A DNA stretch of 64,000 nt from Fasciolopsis buskii (Eukaryota; Platyhelminthes; Trematoda; Plagiorchiida; Fasciolidae): positions 293,651 to 357,650 of the forward strand of contig LUCM01001982.1 in the NCBI GenBank assembly GCA_008360955.1. Reading direction: 5' to 3'. The first letter of the stretch is position 1. Each line of letters begins with the position of its first letter. Shown piece after piece: positions 27,430-40,260 of this stretch. A program made the translations under genes and the position numbers. The notes under the pieces are model-generated. The model did no database searches. It saw only the letters and a program-made list of their open reading frames with translations, and had not been told where the DNA came from.

Positions 27430-28030
27430 TTCACCACGTGATATCATCGCTCAGCCTACCATTAAGAAACCATGGATGAGTCCTAACAACCATGAAACAG
27501 CTGTACAGTGCTTCCATGGTTTTTTCATGGTCAATGGAGCGATAACATCAGATGGCGAATTATTTCATGAAAAAATTCAGTCTCCTACTACTAACGCATA
27601 CCAAGTAGCCAAGTTCTGTAGGTCATGTCCACAGCTTTCGTCGTAATTAGGCTGCCTACAGAGGAGGAACATCTATCAGTAGGGGTCGATTGTTGCGCGC
27701 TAGCGGCCTGTGGCAGGGCAAATTAGTAACGGATAGGTGTAAAATCTTCATGTGATGAAGGTTAAAATACCGCTAACAACCTTCCTTGTAGCGTAATGAC
27801 AAAGGCTTTCGACAAAATCGTCCGTCCTGGGTTCGCGTGCCAGTTCGGACGCAGCGGCTATGCACTGCTGATGATTCTTAACAAGGATGAAACAGCTGTA
27901 CAGTGTTTATTGCTTCCAGGGTTTCTTAATGCTCAGTTGAGTGATGATATCACATGTTGGACTATTTCATGAAAGATTTAATTTACTACTAATACGTACC
28001 AAACAGCAGACTGTGGTAAGCTGAAATTCG
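27430..28030 (+). repeat. Family B tandem pair with an inverted tail
   Basis: Two cores lie in tandem. The first is at 27473 (GGATGAGTCCTAACAACCAT then GAAACAGCTGTACAGTG). The second, 395 bases later, is CTGATGA at 27868-27874, then TTCTTAACAAGGAT and GAAAC at 27889-27893. After each comes a tail with ATGG, TTTC, GATAATATCA-type sequence and ATTTCATGAAA, then CTACTA and a TACCAA motif. Bases 27430-27475 carry the same tail in antisense (ATATCATCGCTCAGCC, CATTAAGAAACCATGG), joined directly to the first core. The tRNA-like head of the second unit is at about 27785-27850 and is diverged. Confidence 0.65.
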
Positions 28031-31000
28031 GTCATGATCATTGAAATACTACGTGTCGGAGATACTGCGCGTCACGAAGCTACTAGTATACCTCCGGCAT
28101 GATGGCTCGCATCCAAAAGTTTAATTGGTCCAAAGTCAATTCCGTTAATTGGGAAGCTGGGTAATTAAAAATGACAAGTTTAATTAGTCCAATAGAATTA
28201 GCAGAAAAATCGCATCATGCCTTTAGACCAACACAACAAAGGTGTCTGCGGTTGACGAACATCACATTACTATTTCAATTTTTATGGTTGAAAGACTCAA
28301 ACAATGCATTCAGTAGACTGGCCAATCAGTCGTCAAATTGATTGTGCATATATTGGCGCTTTAACGCAAGTACAAATAATACGGTGAATACGGTCGCATC
28401 CTTCGAAATACAGCGAGAAAATTCCCAGCATTTTTATAATTGACAATTAAAGCATATCATTCACAAGGGACCGAAGAAATAGAGGAACTATGTTTTGTCA
28501 AATTTTCATTCCAAATTCAACAAGTGCTCCGTTTATTTATTACCCCGTTTGCCTGTATAAACAAAGCGGTAAAGAATTCCGAAAAAACCGGAAAAACCTG
28601 GTGACTGTGATCAACGAAACTTCCTCAAATCATTTTATGCATTCATTCTCCTATTGCTGACACTTTTTCTAACTGGATACCAGGGTTTCACCATGTACAA
28701 GATCCGGGTAGCATTTAACCAGTGACATATTCTGCGACAAAAGTTCTTAAACTCATATTTTACCATTGCAAATGAATCAACCGGATGCTGGGCAGTTATC
28801 GTGAAACCACAGTTTGTAACAGGCATTTTCAAAATGTGTACATGAATCGTCGATTTGTGGACTGAGTTCCACAATCCGCTTGTATCTTATCCGGAGATAT
28901 TGATTGATTTTCTGCTTTTCTTTTGTTTTGGTAAGCTTACAAATTATAACTCGCTAAGCCTCAATCGGTTATGTTGCTGGTTCATATCGTGTATACTGCC
29001 TTCTTCAAACTGTCAGAACGAGGTTTGTTGCGGAATAAATTTATGGAATAGTACGCCAGATGACGTCAAATGAAAATCCATGTGTCAGCAACAAGCTGTT
29101 GTCCGCACAGTTGATAATTAACCAACGTTTCACTTGTCTCCACTGGTCATTTTCAAAGTAGTTCTACAGTTGTAACCACAAGACGAGTATGCAAAGACCT
29201 CTCCGGATAGATCATAACAACATTTTACCTAGGTTCGTCAATTAGGTACTCTACCATTAAACCTAAGTCAGTTGCAAGAATTGTAAGCATATGATGGAAA
29301 TCAGTCTGACAACATACGGGTGGAAATCACACCAGCACACTCTGTACACTTCGGTTCTCATAAAAGACCGCTGGCGAAAGAATCTGTTTCCATGATCGGG
29401 TACAGAGTGAATGCACTGATTTGGCTCTGTATAAAAAAAATGGCGTTTTAGAATCTCGCCGATGCTATCCCCGAGAGGTGGACCAAAATTGGGAAGAAGA
29501 AGTACAACAATCGGTCTACTTCGTGCGCTAACAAAGAAGACCCAGAGGATTAGATACCAATGTCGTGAAGTTGTTTTTACTTTTTCGTTCTAATCTTGTC
29601 TCGTGGGGGTGACATTTTTCTTGAAACTGACACGTCACGTTTACCATCCTAACGTATAAATCTACTGAACTTGAAACTTGCAATGTTCAAACCACTCCCA
29701 GCGGGCCGCATGTAAACTGGAACCTATTAACAGCAAGGGGTATGTGTAAATGTAATCGGGACGTTCTGGCGATGATCAGACAGCGCGATGGGCTGCAAAC
29801 AGCGATGACACTCAAGCACCAATGAATGTAATCGCTGCAGAGGTGGCAGTTTAGGGTGTGGATTCAAACAGTTGATCAGGCAATCTATTCCGTGTACAAC
29901 GTTAGCAATTTTATCATTTTCGATTCACGTGTAATCAGCATTAAGGAACGTGCCTCCGTTTGACTGAACTCAGCATTAGGTGGAACAGGTTCACAGGTTT
30001 ATAGCTGACTTGCAAGCAGACAGACGGAACAAAGGTTTTAACGAGAATAGATTAGTGCGAAAATGAAAGTAATTCTGCTAACTTGGGCAGGGTGGCTTGC
30101 CGTATGCCTTGAAATCAATGACGCGGTTTTCAAAGTTTGACAGTTCTCTGCCAGCCATTTTTCGGCGTTCAACCTTACAGGTGAGGAGAGTAGACTTTTT
30201 GACGTGAAACCGCTACAAAGAATCGAATGTTACGCACCAATCTGGGATGATATACTTTGTTGCCAGTGACAGTAAGTAGTGTGAATACAGTCTGAGTCGT
30301 TGAAATTGTACAAACTAGCCATTTATTGCCAGGACGTACAATTGTAGTAACCAGTTCGACAATAGGTCAGCAGACCGTGCGATCCGTAGTAGTAACAAAG
30401 TAGAGGCAGTTCGTTTTCGGAATTATTAAATTCTAATCAGACAAATAACAACCAACTAGATGGATAATTTTGAACAATGCAAGATAATATAGTCCATTAA
30501 ATTAGGCATGCATGTCTACTCACCATGAGGACACGACAACAACACATTTGGCTAATGACTAAGTTCGCTCTTCATCCAATAAAATCTACCGTGACAGTTA
30601 TCAAAGGAGTGCATTTCGAAAGCTTCTATTAATCTAACGGTGATCACAAGCTAGCCTAAGCACCAGCTCAAAAAGTCACACCCGAAGCGCAGGTCCGTTT
30701 TGCACATCACTCTGCACAGGATCGTGGCCGCGCAAGTGACAGGTATGAAACGAGGCCAACAATCACGTGACCTGAACAGCGAAGACAACCAGCATGGACT
30801 TGTTGATAATCAGTTCGGTCCCCAACGGTGCTGATGTCTATACGTGAACAATCCGCATACATTCTTGCCTTAGCAAAGTAGTCTGCAAAGTAGTCAGGCT
30901 GCCTGCCAGATATAACACAAAGTTGGACCAACATTAGACAATTAACGGTTAAAAAAATTGTATGAGTTCTAGGAAATCATGCGAGGTTAACACGGGTCGA

Positions 31001-34000
31001 TTAGTGGTTCCCGGAATAAAGCACATAAACTAATGTCAAATCAACTAACCTGCACCAGCGTTCTCGAACCGTAACGAGATGAATTTGACCATGGACGAAT
31101 TAGAAGCAGATAAGCAGTGCCGACTACTCACAGGGCCGCGTGAACAGCCACGGAAATCAACGTGAATCACAAAGTTTCAGAAAAGCGTCCGCCAATCCTG
31201 TAAATGCAAAATGTTTCTTTATTAATAAACGAGTTTTGTGCTTGATTGGGATTAACGCTGTCTCTGAAACTGGGGCTAACCAAACATTTCAATTTGGTAA
31301 TAAAGGCAGCTATTTGATACGTTGACAAATTACTTGCTGTCCGGCTGTGTTATAAAACTTACACATGTCAGCTTCTTCATATGGATAAACAGATGTTGTT
31401 ATCTCGAAGTGTTTCAAAATTCCTTAGGACATTTAAGCGGATGAATTAATACTACTAGGCTTAAAGAGTGACCTATTCACTTGGAGGTAAATCTATTCGT
31501 TCTTAGATGAGCGTGGCAACTTAACATGGCAACTGAGCCCTCTGTCGCACCACCAGTCACTCTTAGCAACGCCTATATTTTGCAACCAAAAACTGCATGC
31601 ACTTAATGGGCAGAAAACTGAAATTTTACAAAGCAAACCACGATTGACACAAGGTTTTCGGTCAAAAAACGGGCGGCGCCCAACACAGGAAAATGGAGTC
31701 AAAATAATTTATTTCATTAGGCAATCTCAACGAACTACGCTGGATAGTAGAGTGCACAACAGATTGATCACAATGTACGGTAGATACTTGAAACGAGTTT
31801 GGATTTTTATGAAAATGTAACCGTGTTCGAGTTGCAGGCTCTAGGTCGTTGGTTTAGCATAAACGTCAATGATGATAACAGCAAATGCTTGAGGAAAATT
31901 CAATTGTTACATAACAGTCCCATATGTCCTTCCGTTCAGTCGCTTTGAACAAGATGTGAGAAACTAGTTCCGTAAGTCCAGACAACAAGGAATAGTCGGG
32001 TTTCGTCGACCACGAGTAATCTGGTCAGAACAATCAGTATCATTGCAGTTGTGTGCGAGAGGTTTAGACAACGAACACACCTAACGGGGCTTGCATGCAG
32101 CTCACAACTTAAGCACTTGAGATGAAGCAATTAATTTGGTACCGGTAGGCCAACCACGAAAAACGATTGGTTTAAATAGATGAAAAATATAGTGTGCAGA
32201 ACATTTTTGTATGGACTGAATACAATACATAGGCCTTTCTTGGCCGGCATTGGTCACGTCGTCCTCACTTAGATACGGTCCTGTTTTTAACCAACTGTGA
32301 ATTCTTTGATGAATCAAACAAAATCTGTCAGAAAATACTGTTATGTTCTTAACGTAGAGAGTTGCACATGCATGCACCAAGTCAGCTTATAGACATGACG
32401 CACAACAACCGTGTTTCAGTCTGTTATAGATAGCAGCTGCTAGCAGAAAGGCAATCTACCTGTAACCAGCAGACCGTAGCAGCCCTAAACTGGAGAAGAT
32501 AAAGGAACAGGTCAAAAAATCAGACTGTGAAGTAAGGTCTTAATCAGAAGTCAAATGGTCTCCATCCGATCGATAACTGTTACGAATTCCACCTGACGCA
32601 GTTGGTAGCTCATGTGTGTATGTGTATACACTCGCTGTGACCAAACTCACGGATCGATCGCCCATCAAGAACGCATATGTGAGTTAATGACTAACGCAAA
32701 CAAAATCATTGATTGCAAACAATTCCTTTGAGGAAGCTTTGTGATAAACTGTCTAAATGTGTCATGTGCCTCAAAAGGGTCTGTGTAAATGGTTCTTACG
32801 GGACAGGCAGAACCTTGCTTCACAGAAGGCCTGATAGTAGTAGTAGCATTAAGTATACCTTGAAGTTAAATACATCTTAGCCGGGCGTCTCAGACCTCTC
32901 ACTGATAGCCGGAGCCTACTTGTCGTTCAGCAAGAGCGGATGAAATCTTGCTAAATGAATAGCAGAGATGGAGTCTTGGATGTAACTCCCTTGAGTTCAA
33001 AGCACCGTGATAACTAGGGATTCCGGTACACAAACTAAACACTTCTGTTTTGGCCTAAAAGCAAAATGAACATGGCTATTCGTAGAAAAAACATCAAGAA
33101 AGGTCAGTTACTGGTGGAATGAACGCCGGTGAGACTTGGGTGCTGGCTAAAACGTGATCCTGTGCCCCAGAAACCGAAATTCTTCCGCAGATATTATCAC
33201 TAGTACGACGACTAAAGCTCCTGGTGAATGTTGGTTTGGTGGAGTGGAATAGAGAAGAAGTAATTCTTTAGAAATCCAAGCCGCTGTTTACGTTGGAAGA
33301 TCATTTTCACAAGGGAGAAACAAATATGAAACGTTCAGCGTAAAATCAGATTGATTTGTAGTTATCCACGCGGAGGGTTGCTGTATTACTCCATCTTCCG
33401 ATCCTGAGTAGGAGGATGGAATATCTCTAAAATTTGTTTAGCCAAGAGCCATCATTAATGGAGCGGAATTACTTCTGGCCAGCCGGTGGCCCGTTGAGGG
33501 CTTCATGCGTCTCCTGTGTACAACCTCCACTGGTCAGTGGGACAGGAGAATGGGGCAATTGTTTTGTTTAGTTCATGGGTCACACTCGTTAAATCACTGC
33601 GCATCCGTCAGGCCTATGTGGTGAATTTTAGGGAGAACGGTTGTTCGGAATAAACCGACCACAGCATTGATACTTGGGCTGCTTGATCGTGGCTGCTTAT
33701 TCAGGTAGCCTGGGCTCACCCTATTCTCGGTTAACCATCGAAGTCGCGATCATTCCCATCGTTGCAACCCCGGGATGTCGGCCTGTGCATAAGGAAAGGT
33801 TTTTTTAAGCACCACATGAGTTCGAGTATTCCATACGATTTCTCATGTTGTTCACCAGAATTCGGACGAGGTAGGGTATCATCGAATCCCGACATGCAGC
33901 TATGCGTGATGGGATAAAACCCAGTGTGGAGTAGATGTAAGACTTGGACTCGTATGTATGTAAATCGGTGTGTAATAAGTCGGTATTGTCGGTCAGAATA

Positions 34001-35305
34001 TTATCTGCAAATCTTAAACGAACAATAACGTGTCCGGCACTGATGTAACTAACAAAATTGACAAATGAATTTCGGGAATTCGGCTGATACTTTCCAGATC
34101 TCTCTTCAACAGCAGAGCAGAAAAACACACAAGAGAGTAATAAAACGGTGTAAACAGAAAGTACGGTTGAATAGCTAAGTTATCACTACCTTTGCAGAGT
34201 AAAACTGACATGACTTTTTACCTTGGAAGGAAATAACATCTAACAGATTGCTGACACCAATCTGCGCACGTAAATAAGTCAGAATATGGGACAGAGACGC
34301 AGTGCTGTGATAAAAAATATGGTATTGAGATTATCTACACAAAACTTTTCTGAGACCATGAGAGATGGCTGTTGCCTGTGAATTTCTTGTGGATTTGATA
34401 TGTTCAAGTAAAAGTAAGAATGTCGGGGAAATACCCAGCCTATCAACCGATAAGCATCTCAGTCGAGAAATGAGTTGATGCCACGTGTGGCTGCCAAATT
34501 CTAGGAATGAAATAGAAATACACTCAAGCAGTTATTTTTCACGAGTTCTTAATCAAAATCCTATCCGTTCTACCATGACCAGGTCAACTGACCACCATAT
34601 CAGCGCTTTCTATCAAACTTGCGAAATGTTTTTTTAAAGAATGGGAGCATTAAGGGCAAATTATCTGCCTAAACCCAGTCCTGTCAGAAACTCGTCAACT
34701 ACTTAGACGCAGAACGGTATGAACTCCATCATGACGGGTAGCAAGTGATATTTACACTTTCCTTTTCTCTGGTGCATTGCACTATGAGACACGCATTTTA
34801 CGATGCATACTGATCCGTCACTTCTGTGCTTGTCGGGATTTGGCCACATTTAATAATGTCGGCAGACTTTCTATCGTTCATTCAAGTGTGATGTTTCGTC
34901 AGTTCAGTCTCGGACTTTGCTGAATGACTACAACTAATACTACTACCACTACTACTAATAGTAATAGTAGTAGCAGTAACAGTGGCACACTCATTGTGTC
35001 TGCTCCATATATGAACAAAACAACTGTCTAATATGTAGAAAATAAATTTGCTCGCCTGAAGGATACTATTCAGGTCAGAAACGGTGACCTCCGTTAAACC
35101 ATTCTGGTGCGAAAGCTGTGAGCGTGTACCCTGTGCCCACAAATTTTAACCCAGATCCTGCACGTCAGTTTCATCCCTTCAGCATTACAGAATGTCACCC
35201 CGTGAGTTCTTGTTCTAGCGACCACTTTCACGTTATCAACAAGTGGTCTCCTTTCTAGAAATGTAGCGTACTTTTGCGCAGTAAATAGAAAGAAGTGAAA
35301 CGAAC

Positions 35306-35331
35306 AATCTCAGTTTCAGTAAACTGAGATT
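35306..35331. repeat. Perfect 11-bp hairpin
   Basis: AATCTCAGTTT, loop CAGT, AAACTGAGATT: an exact inverted repeat with a four-base loop. No run of T follows, and no function is assigned. Confidence 0.7.
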
Positions 35332-38300
35332 AATTCATTTTGGGAAGAATCAGTTTACCATGATTTCTACTACACAGAACACGATATTTTGCAGACCAAG
35401 ATGGATGCAGCTGGGCTGAGAAAGCAGAGGAATAATCATGCATAATTCTAAGGTTACTATGACACAATTTTAAATCAAACTCAACTTAAGAAATGACTCT
35501 CTTTAAAATGCTATCCCTGATAGCTCTATTACATGCTGTACGTTATTTCGGCTCTATGTCGCAACTATTCAGAAATGAGCACAGCACCACTGTCATATCA
35601 GGTATAGCAACCACCAGTCTACTCACAACTTCATGGTGCGTGGGCTATACTCAGATATTTAGTAAACGCAGGTTGGCGAATAACTTCGTTTTCAGTGATT
35701 CCCACTCTTGTCATTGGATCACAATATATGGGGAAAAATTTCAAGGGGTTAGATTCATCCGATAAACATGTGAATAGGAAAGGAATTGGTGCTGTTCAAT
35801 GCATAAAATTTTGTGTTAGAATGTTGCGATGTTGTGGCATGAGTACGAAACACTGAAAACAAGTTTGTTCGCTATATCATGTTTTCTCATTATGGTCAGT
35901 GAGAATTTCCAAACAAAGACATCCATATCATCTTACAGAAGTTGCATCCAAATTTGATCGTATGGAATGGGTCCTGTTTCACGACAATGTAAACGAGATG
36001 TCAGTTATGTCGTCAGACAGTCACCAACGGTTTTGATATAATCATAAAATTACAGAAAAGTGTACGATGAAGAGACAAACCCATTCACCACAATCCATCA
36101 TTTACCATTCATGCCAATTGGTCTACGTAAGGTGAGCGTAGGCATAATTGGCATTTGTGATTTCGATTTGACGAACAATCGTTCCTGGTTGATCAGCCTC
36201 AAAAATCACAAAATTCTATCCGATATAATGGAATTGGCTTCGTTGCAATTCTCGTCTGGTGTCTGGTTTGCTGTTTTGCACTGTCGCTATTGAGCGCTGA
36301 TTCGTTGAAATGATCTCTCACCGATTGTCCGATCACTACTTGGTTTCAAACGACGCCTGAAAATCAGAATTTCATTCTAGTCTACCAGAGACTTTGGTTT
36401 GATAAACTTGCTACCTTTTACCAAGGCCCAAAACCATCTACCTGGTTGTATTTTCATCCGAGAAATTTATTCATCCCCACTTAAGTCTAGTTTACCCAAG
36501 GTTGTAAACTGTGGCTCTGTTGACTGCGATCCATCGAGCTCCATTTTTTTTGGTGGAATCATTCTGGTAGTTGACATTATTTCTTTATTGACAGCTTGAT
36601 TTCAATTTAAAATAGTGTTCTTAAACACCTTTTTCTATACTTTGTGTCACCATGAGACTCCGAGCAATCAGCTTGACGCGATCTCCGGCTGTGGCTGTAC
36701 AAACGCACATATGGAAGCAAATCTGACCATAAACAAAAAGTGCAGCTCGTTAGTGCAACAAAATACCACTTACTGTTCACTTCCATTTAAGGACATTTTC
36801 ACCTGGTTTATGTTAACACATATCAACTGATGATTCTACGCTGTCAATAAGTGGTACGACACGTTGATAAACAAACTTGCCTCTCGGGATCTTCATTATT
36901 GGTCTAATGTTCGGTAAACAACTCAGGAAACAGCGCAGGAGGTAGAAGATATTCCCTCGAACAAAAACTTGACAACCTATGCGACTAAATTTGGCCTAAA
37001 GGTGAAAATAGCGAAACTGCTGAATGACTTCATTCAATGCAAACTCAGTTTTTTCATTTCAATTCATAGGCTGTGCGTTTAATCAAGGGTCTGAATGGCG
37101 ACTGGCCCACTGTACGAACCCCTGCTGGTTGGTAAGTGAAAAGCGAATGAAGAGAATGAAAAACTATCACATTTTATTGAGTTATCTATGCAGAAATCTT
37201 AATGGCAGAATTGTTAGTATGACTGAGGACTGGAAAAATCCTCGTACTACCCTGGATTGATCTAAGTAAACTTGCGGTGGTACGTGTTTTCTGCTGAAGT
37301 TAACGTCACTGATACGACGAATAGCCAAATGTTTGTGTGACTACGACTCAAGGATCGACCGGTGCATTCATTTTATGTCTCCCTCATAGTGTGCTGCGCT
37401 CTAGGAAATGCTTGGTCTGGTCAGCCATCAGCCATTATGATCATTGCATCAGGAAGCCTGAGAATCTCATGTTCACATTGTGCTCCGTGACGTCAAATGC
37501 TGACATCTTGTGTCTTCTGTGTGTTTTTCATTGTTGTTCCAACCCGACGACACAATACTGACCGAGCAAGAAACCGTCTATTCAGGAATATTCCGGATAT
37601 GCAGCTTGTGACTCCGTCACACTTGTATTGTTCATACCAGCGAGCGGGAGCTTTAACCCACGCACCAACAAAAATGAAGCCGATTAACAGTCTCGAGACT
37701 ATCTAGATAACGCTCACAGATAAAAAGGTTGAAATGCCTATTTGGATTTGCCACCCTGTCGGCCGATACGATAAATAGTATTTAAATCTTATATTCCAAC
37801 TGAACGGTTTCCAATCAGCTGTTTTTTGCGAATACTACACCCACAAGGCGACAACGTTATCTGTCACGTGAGTTTCACACGTGGTGAAATCGATTGGTAT
37901 TCATTAAACTTCGTTGGTTTCTGTGTGAAAGGCAACAAAGACAAATCAAAGTAATGTGCGCCACACGGCAACATTAATGAGAGAAAGACATAAGAGCATA
38001 AGGAAAATATTCATTTTTCAAAGCATTAGCGCATTTCCCGGTCTGGACAACTAATTTACCTACTAGAGAACAATGACAGGTATCCAATGTCGATAGCCAC
38101 CTTGTCTAGGTATCAACGTTTTTACTTTTGTGGCGCAAGTAACACCGTCCCATTACCAATACCCTGATAGAACCGACTACGGAACAACACAAAATTGCGT
38201 TTAGTTGTAGAATGACTGAAGAAAGCAGAACAATTGTGGTTATGGAACGGCTTGGTCTCATCGAATTTCTAGACGGGATCCGAGGCAAAGATAAAAAATT

Positions 38301-39989
38301 CTAGATAAGCATCTATGTCGGAAGTAATAATAATGATAAATTATATATAGCACCCTCTCGAACATGGATTAAAATAGTTCATAATAGCCTCTACCTTCCG
38401 AAGTCTAACTGTCCGAAGCACATCAGCCAACCTGCTAGATGGTAATTCTAATTGAAAGGAATAACTAACGCACATTTTTATTTTCATTCTCCTTTCCTGA
38501 CCACCCTTCTGTACACAGTGTTCTCAAAAAATAATGTGTACTTTTATCATCTCATTGTATATTATTACCTGAGTTGTGCGATATGGCGTACTATGTACCC
38601 AGGAGACAAAACAACGAAGGTGAGTTTGTTCTCCAAACTGGTATTCTTCCATTGTATCTGACGGGCCAAACTACTCATTTTACTGAACGGTTTATGAATT
38701 TAATGATATACTTAATGTGATTTCAAAATTTGCAATCCTCCCCACCGGAAAGCACAGGAATTCAGGACAAATAAACCGGTGACATCCGTTACCGAGACAT
38801 TCTAGTCATTTGGACGGAGAACTGGAAACATCCGCTCACAGTATCATTTACCCACTTGTATTCCTCCGTGTGGTTGGACCAAATTATTGGTTTTTATTAT
38901 TTCTATCGGAATTGGAGAAGCACGTGAATTAAATTTATGGAGTGCAATAAAATCACAATTTCGTTGCGGTGTACGTTTCCCAGTGTCGTTTTTCGGGAAC
39001 TACGACACTTCACGGGTAGTGATCAAACAGTACATATTGGGTGTATCCGAAGGTTGGGGGTTTAGGATGATTTAATACATGCCTGGGTGGTTCCTCTTTC
39101 CTCAAACCCGTGAACTAAACTGACTTGAACATTTCATTGGTACGATTCAGGTCGATTCTATTTGTCCTCAACAAGTTGAATAACGCGGAAACGTTATCAT
39201 GATATGGTTTTGGCGGTTGTGGAAAAAATGTAGTTCATTCGAACAAAAAACTGGAAAAAAAAACTGGTAACGCCTTATATGTTTAATAAAAAATCGGTGA
39301 ATTCGCTGGCATGGGATATTGTGAGTAGAAGGCCATTGTTCTTAGTCCATTCACCAGGGGACACTTGAAACCTAACAGCCTATCCATAAATGATAAAACT
39401 GTATCGTCAAATATTTTGATGTGATACTAAAACAAGCTAAATTTTCAATCTGTTACAGATTTGGAAAGTTGTGAAAAAGAAATTTGGGTGAAGTGACTGT
39501 GTGCGTGTGTGTCATCAGAATTATTCGCTTTGCACACTAAACCTTGTGGAAAAAACTGAAATTTTGGTGTGAAATTTAACAGTTCAGCTAAGAGGACCGG
39601 TTACTGAATGGTGATTGTCCATTCTCTTCTAAATAGAAATCCCCTATGCATGGCAGGTCTATACAAATCCCAAAGAAATAAGTAGATCAATGCACCGGTG
39701 AACTGGGGTCTTTCATCTACCGAGATTTCAGTCGAGAGATCCGGATAATCGAAGTGTGATATACATTTAACACAAACGGAGTACAACCCATTTGGCAATC
39801 TCCTGTACTCACGAATCAAACTTGCGACACTGCGTTATTCTGTCACGGCACAGATTGTTTACCAGTTTTGGTTAGCGTGTAACTCATGGGGATTGATGAA
39901 CGGGTGCTGCTAGGGAGTCCAGCCGCTAAACAGAAGAACGATTAGGGTTCTCAACCAAAGCCTTTCTTTCTGACAAGAACCTGACCTGA

Positions 39990-40260
39990 AGGCAATGGAG
40001 TATAGCTGAGTGGGAGCCCATGCATTTGGAACAACTGATCTTCTACTCGGTTTTCCGACTGAGCTGCTAACTCAGATCAACCCTCGACTTGCAGGACCAG
40101 GAGACTACTTCGTCAGGCCTTTACCCATTGACCTTCCAGGCATGATTGGATCTTCGGCTTGAGATAAGCCATCCTGTATAGCTCAATGGGTCATGAAGGC
40201 ACGCAAGCCATCACACCACGTCAAGGTGTAGTCCCGTTGTGACAGTTAGCTTGCCTAATC
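39990..40260. repeat. Possible repeat with tRNA D-arm-like motifs
   Basis: TATAGCTGAGTGGGAGCCCA (about 40002-40021) and TGTATAGCTCAATGGGTC (about 40173-40190) both look like pol III A boxes, roughly 170 bases apart. The stretch looks richer in G and C than its surroundings. No B box was found at the right distance, so the nature of the repeat is open. Confidence 0.25.
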
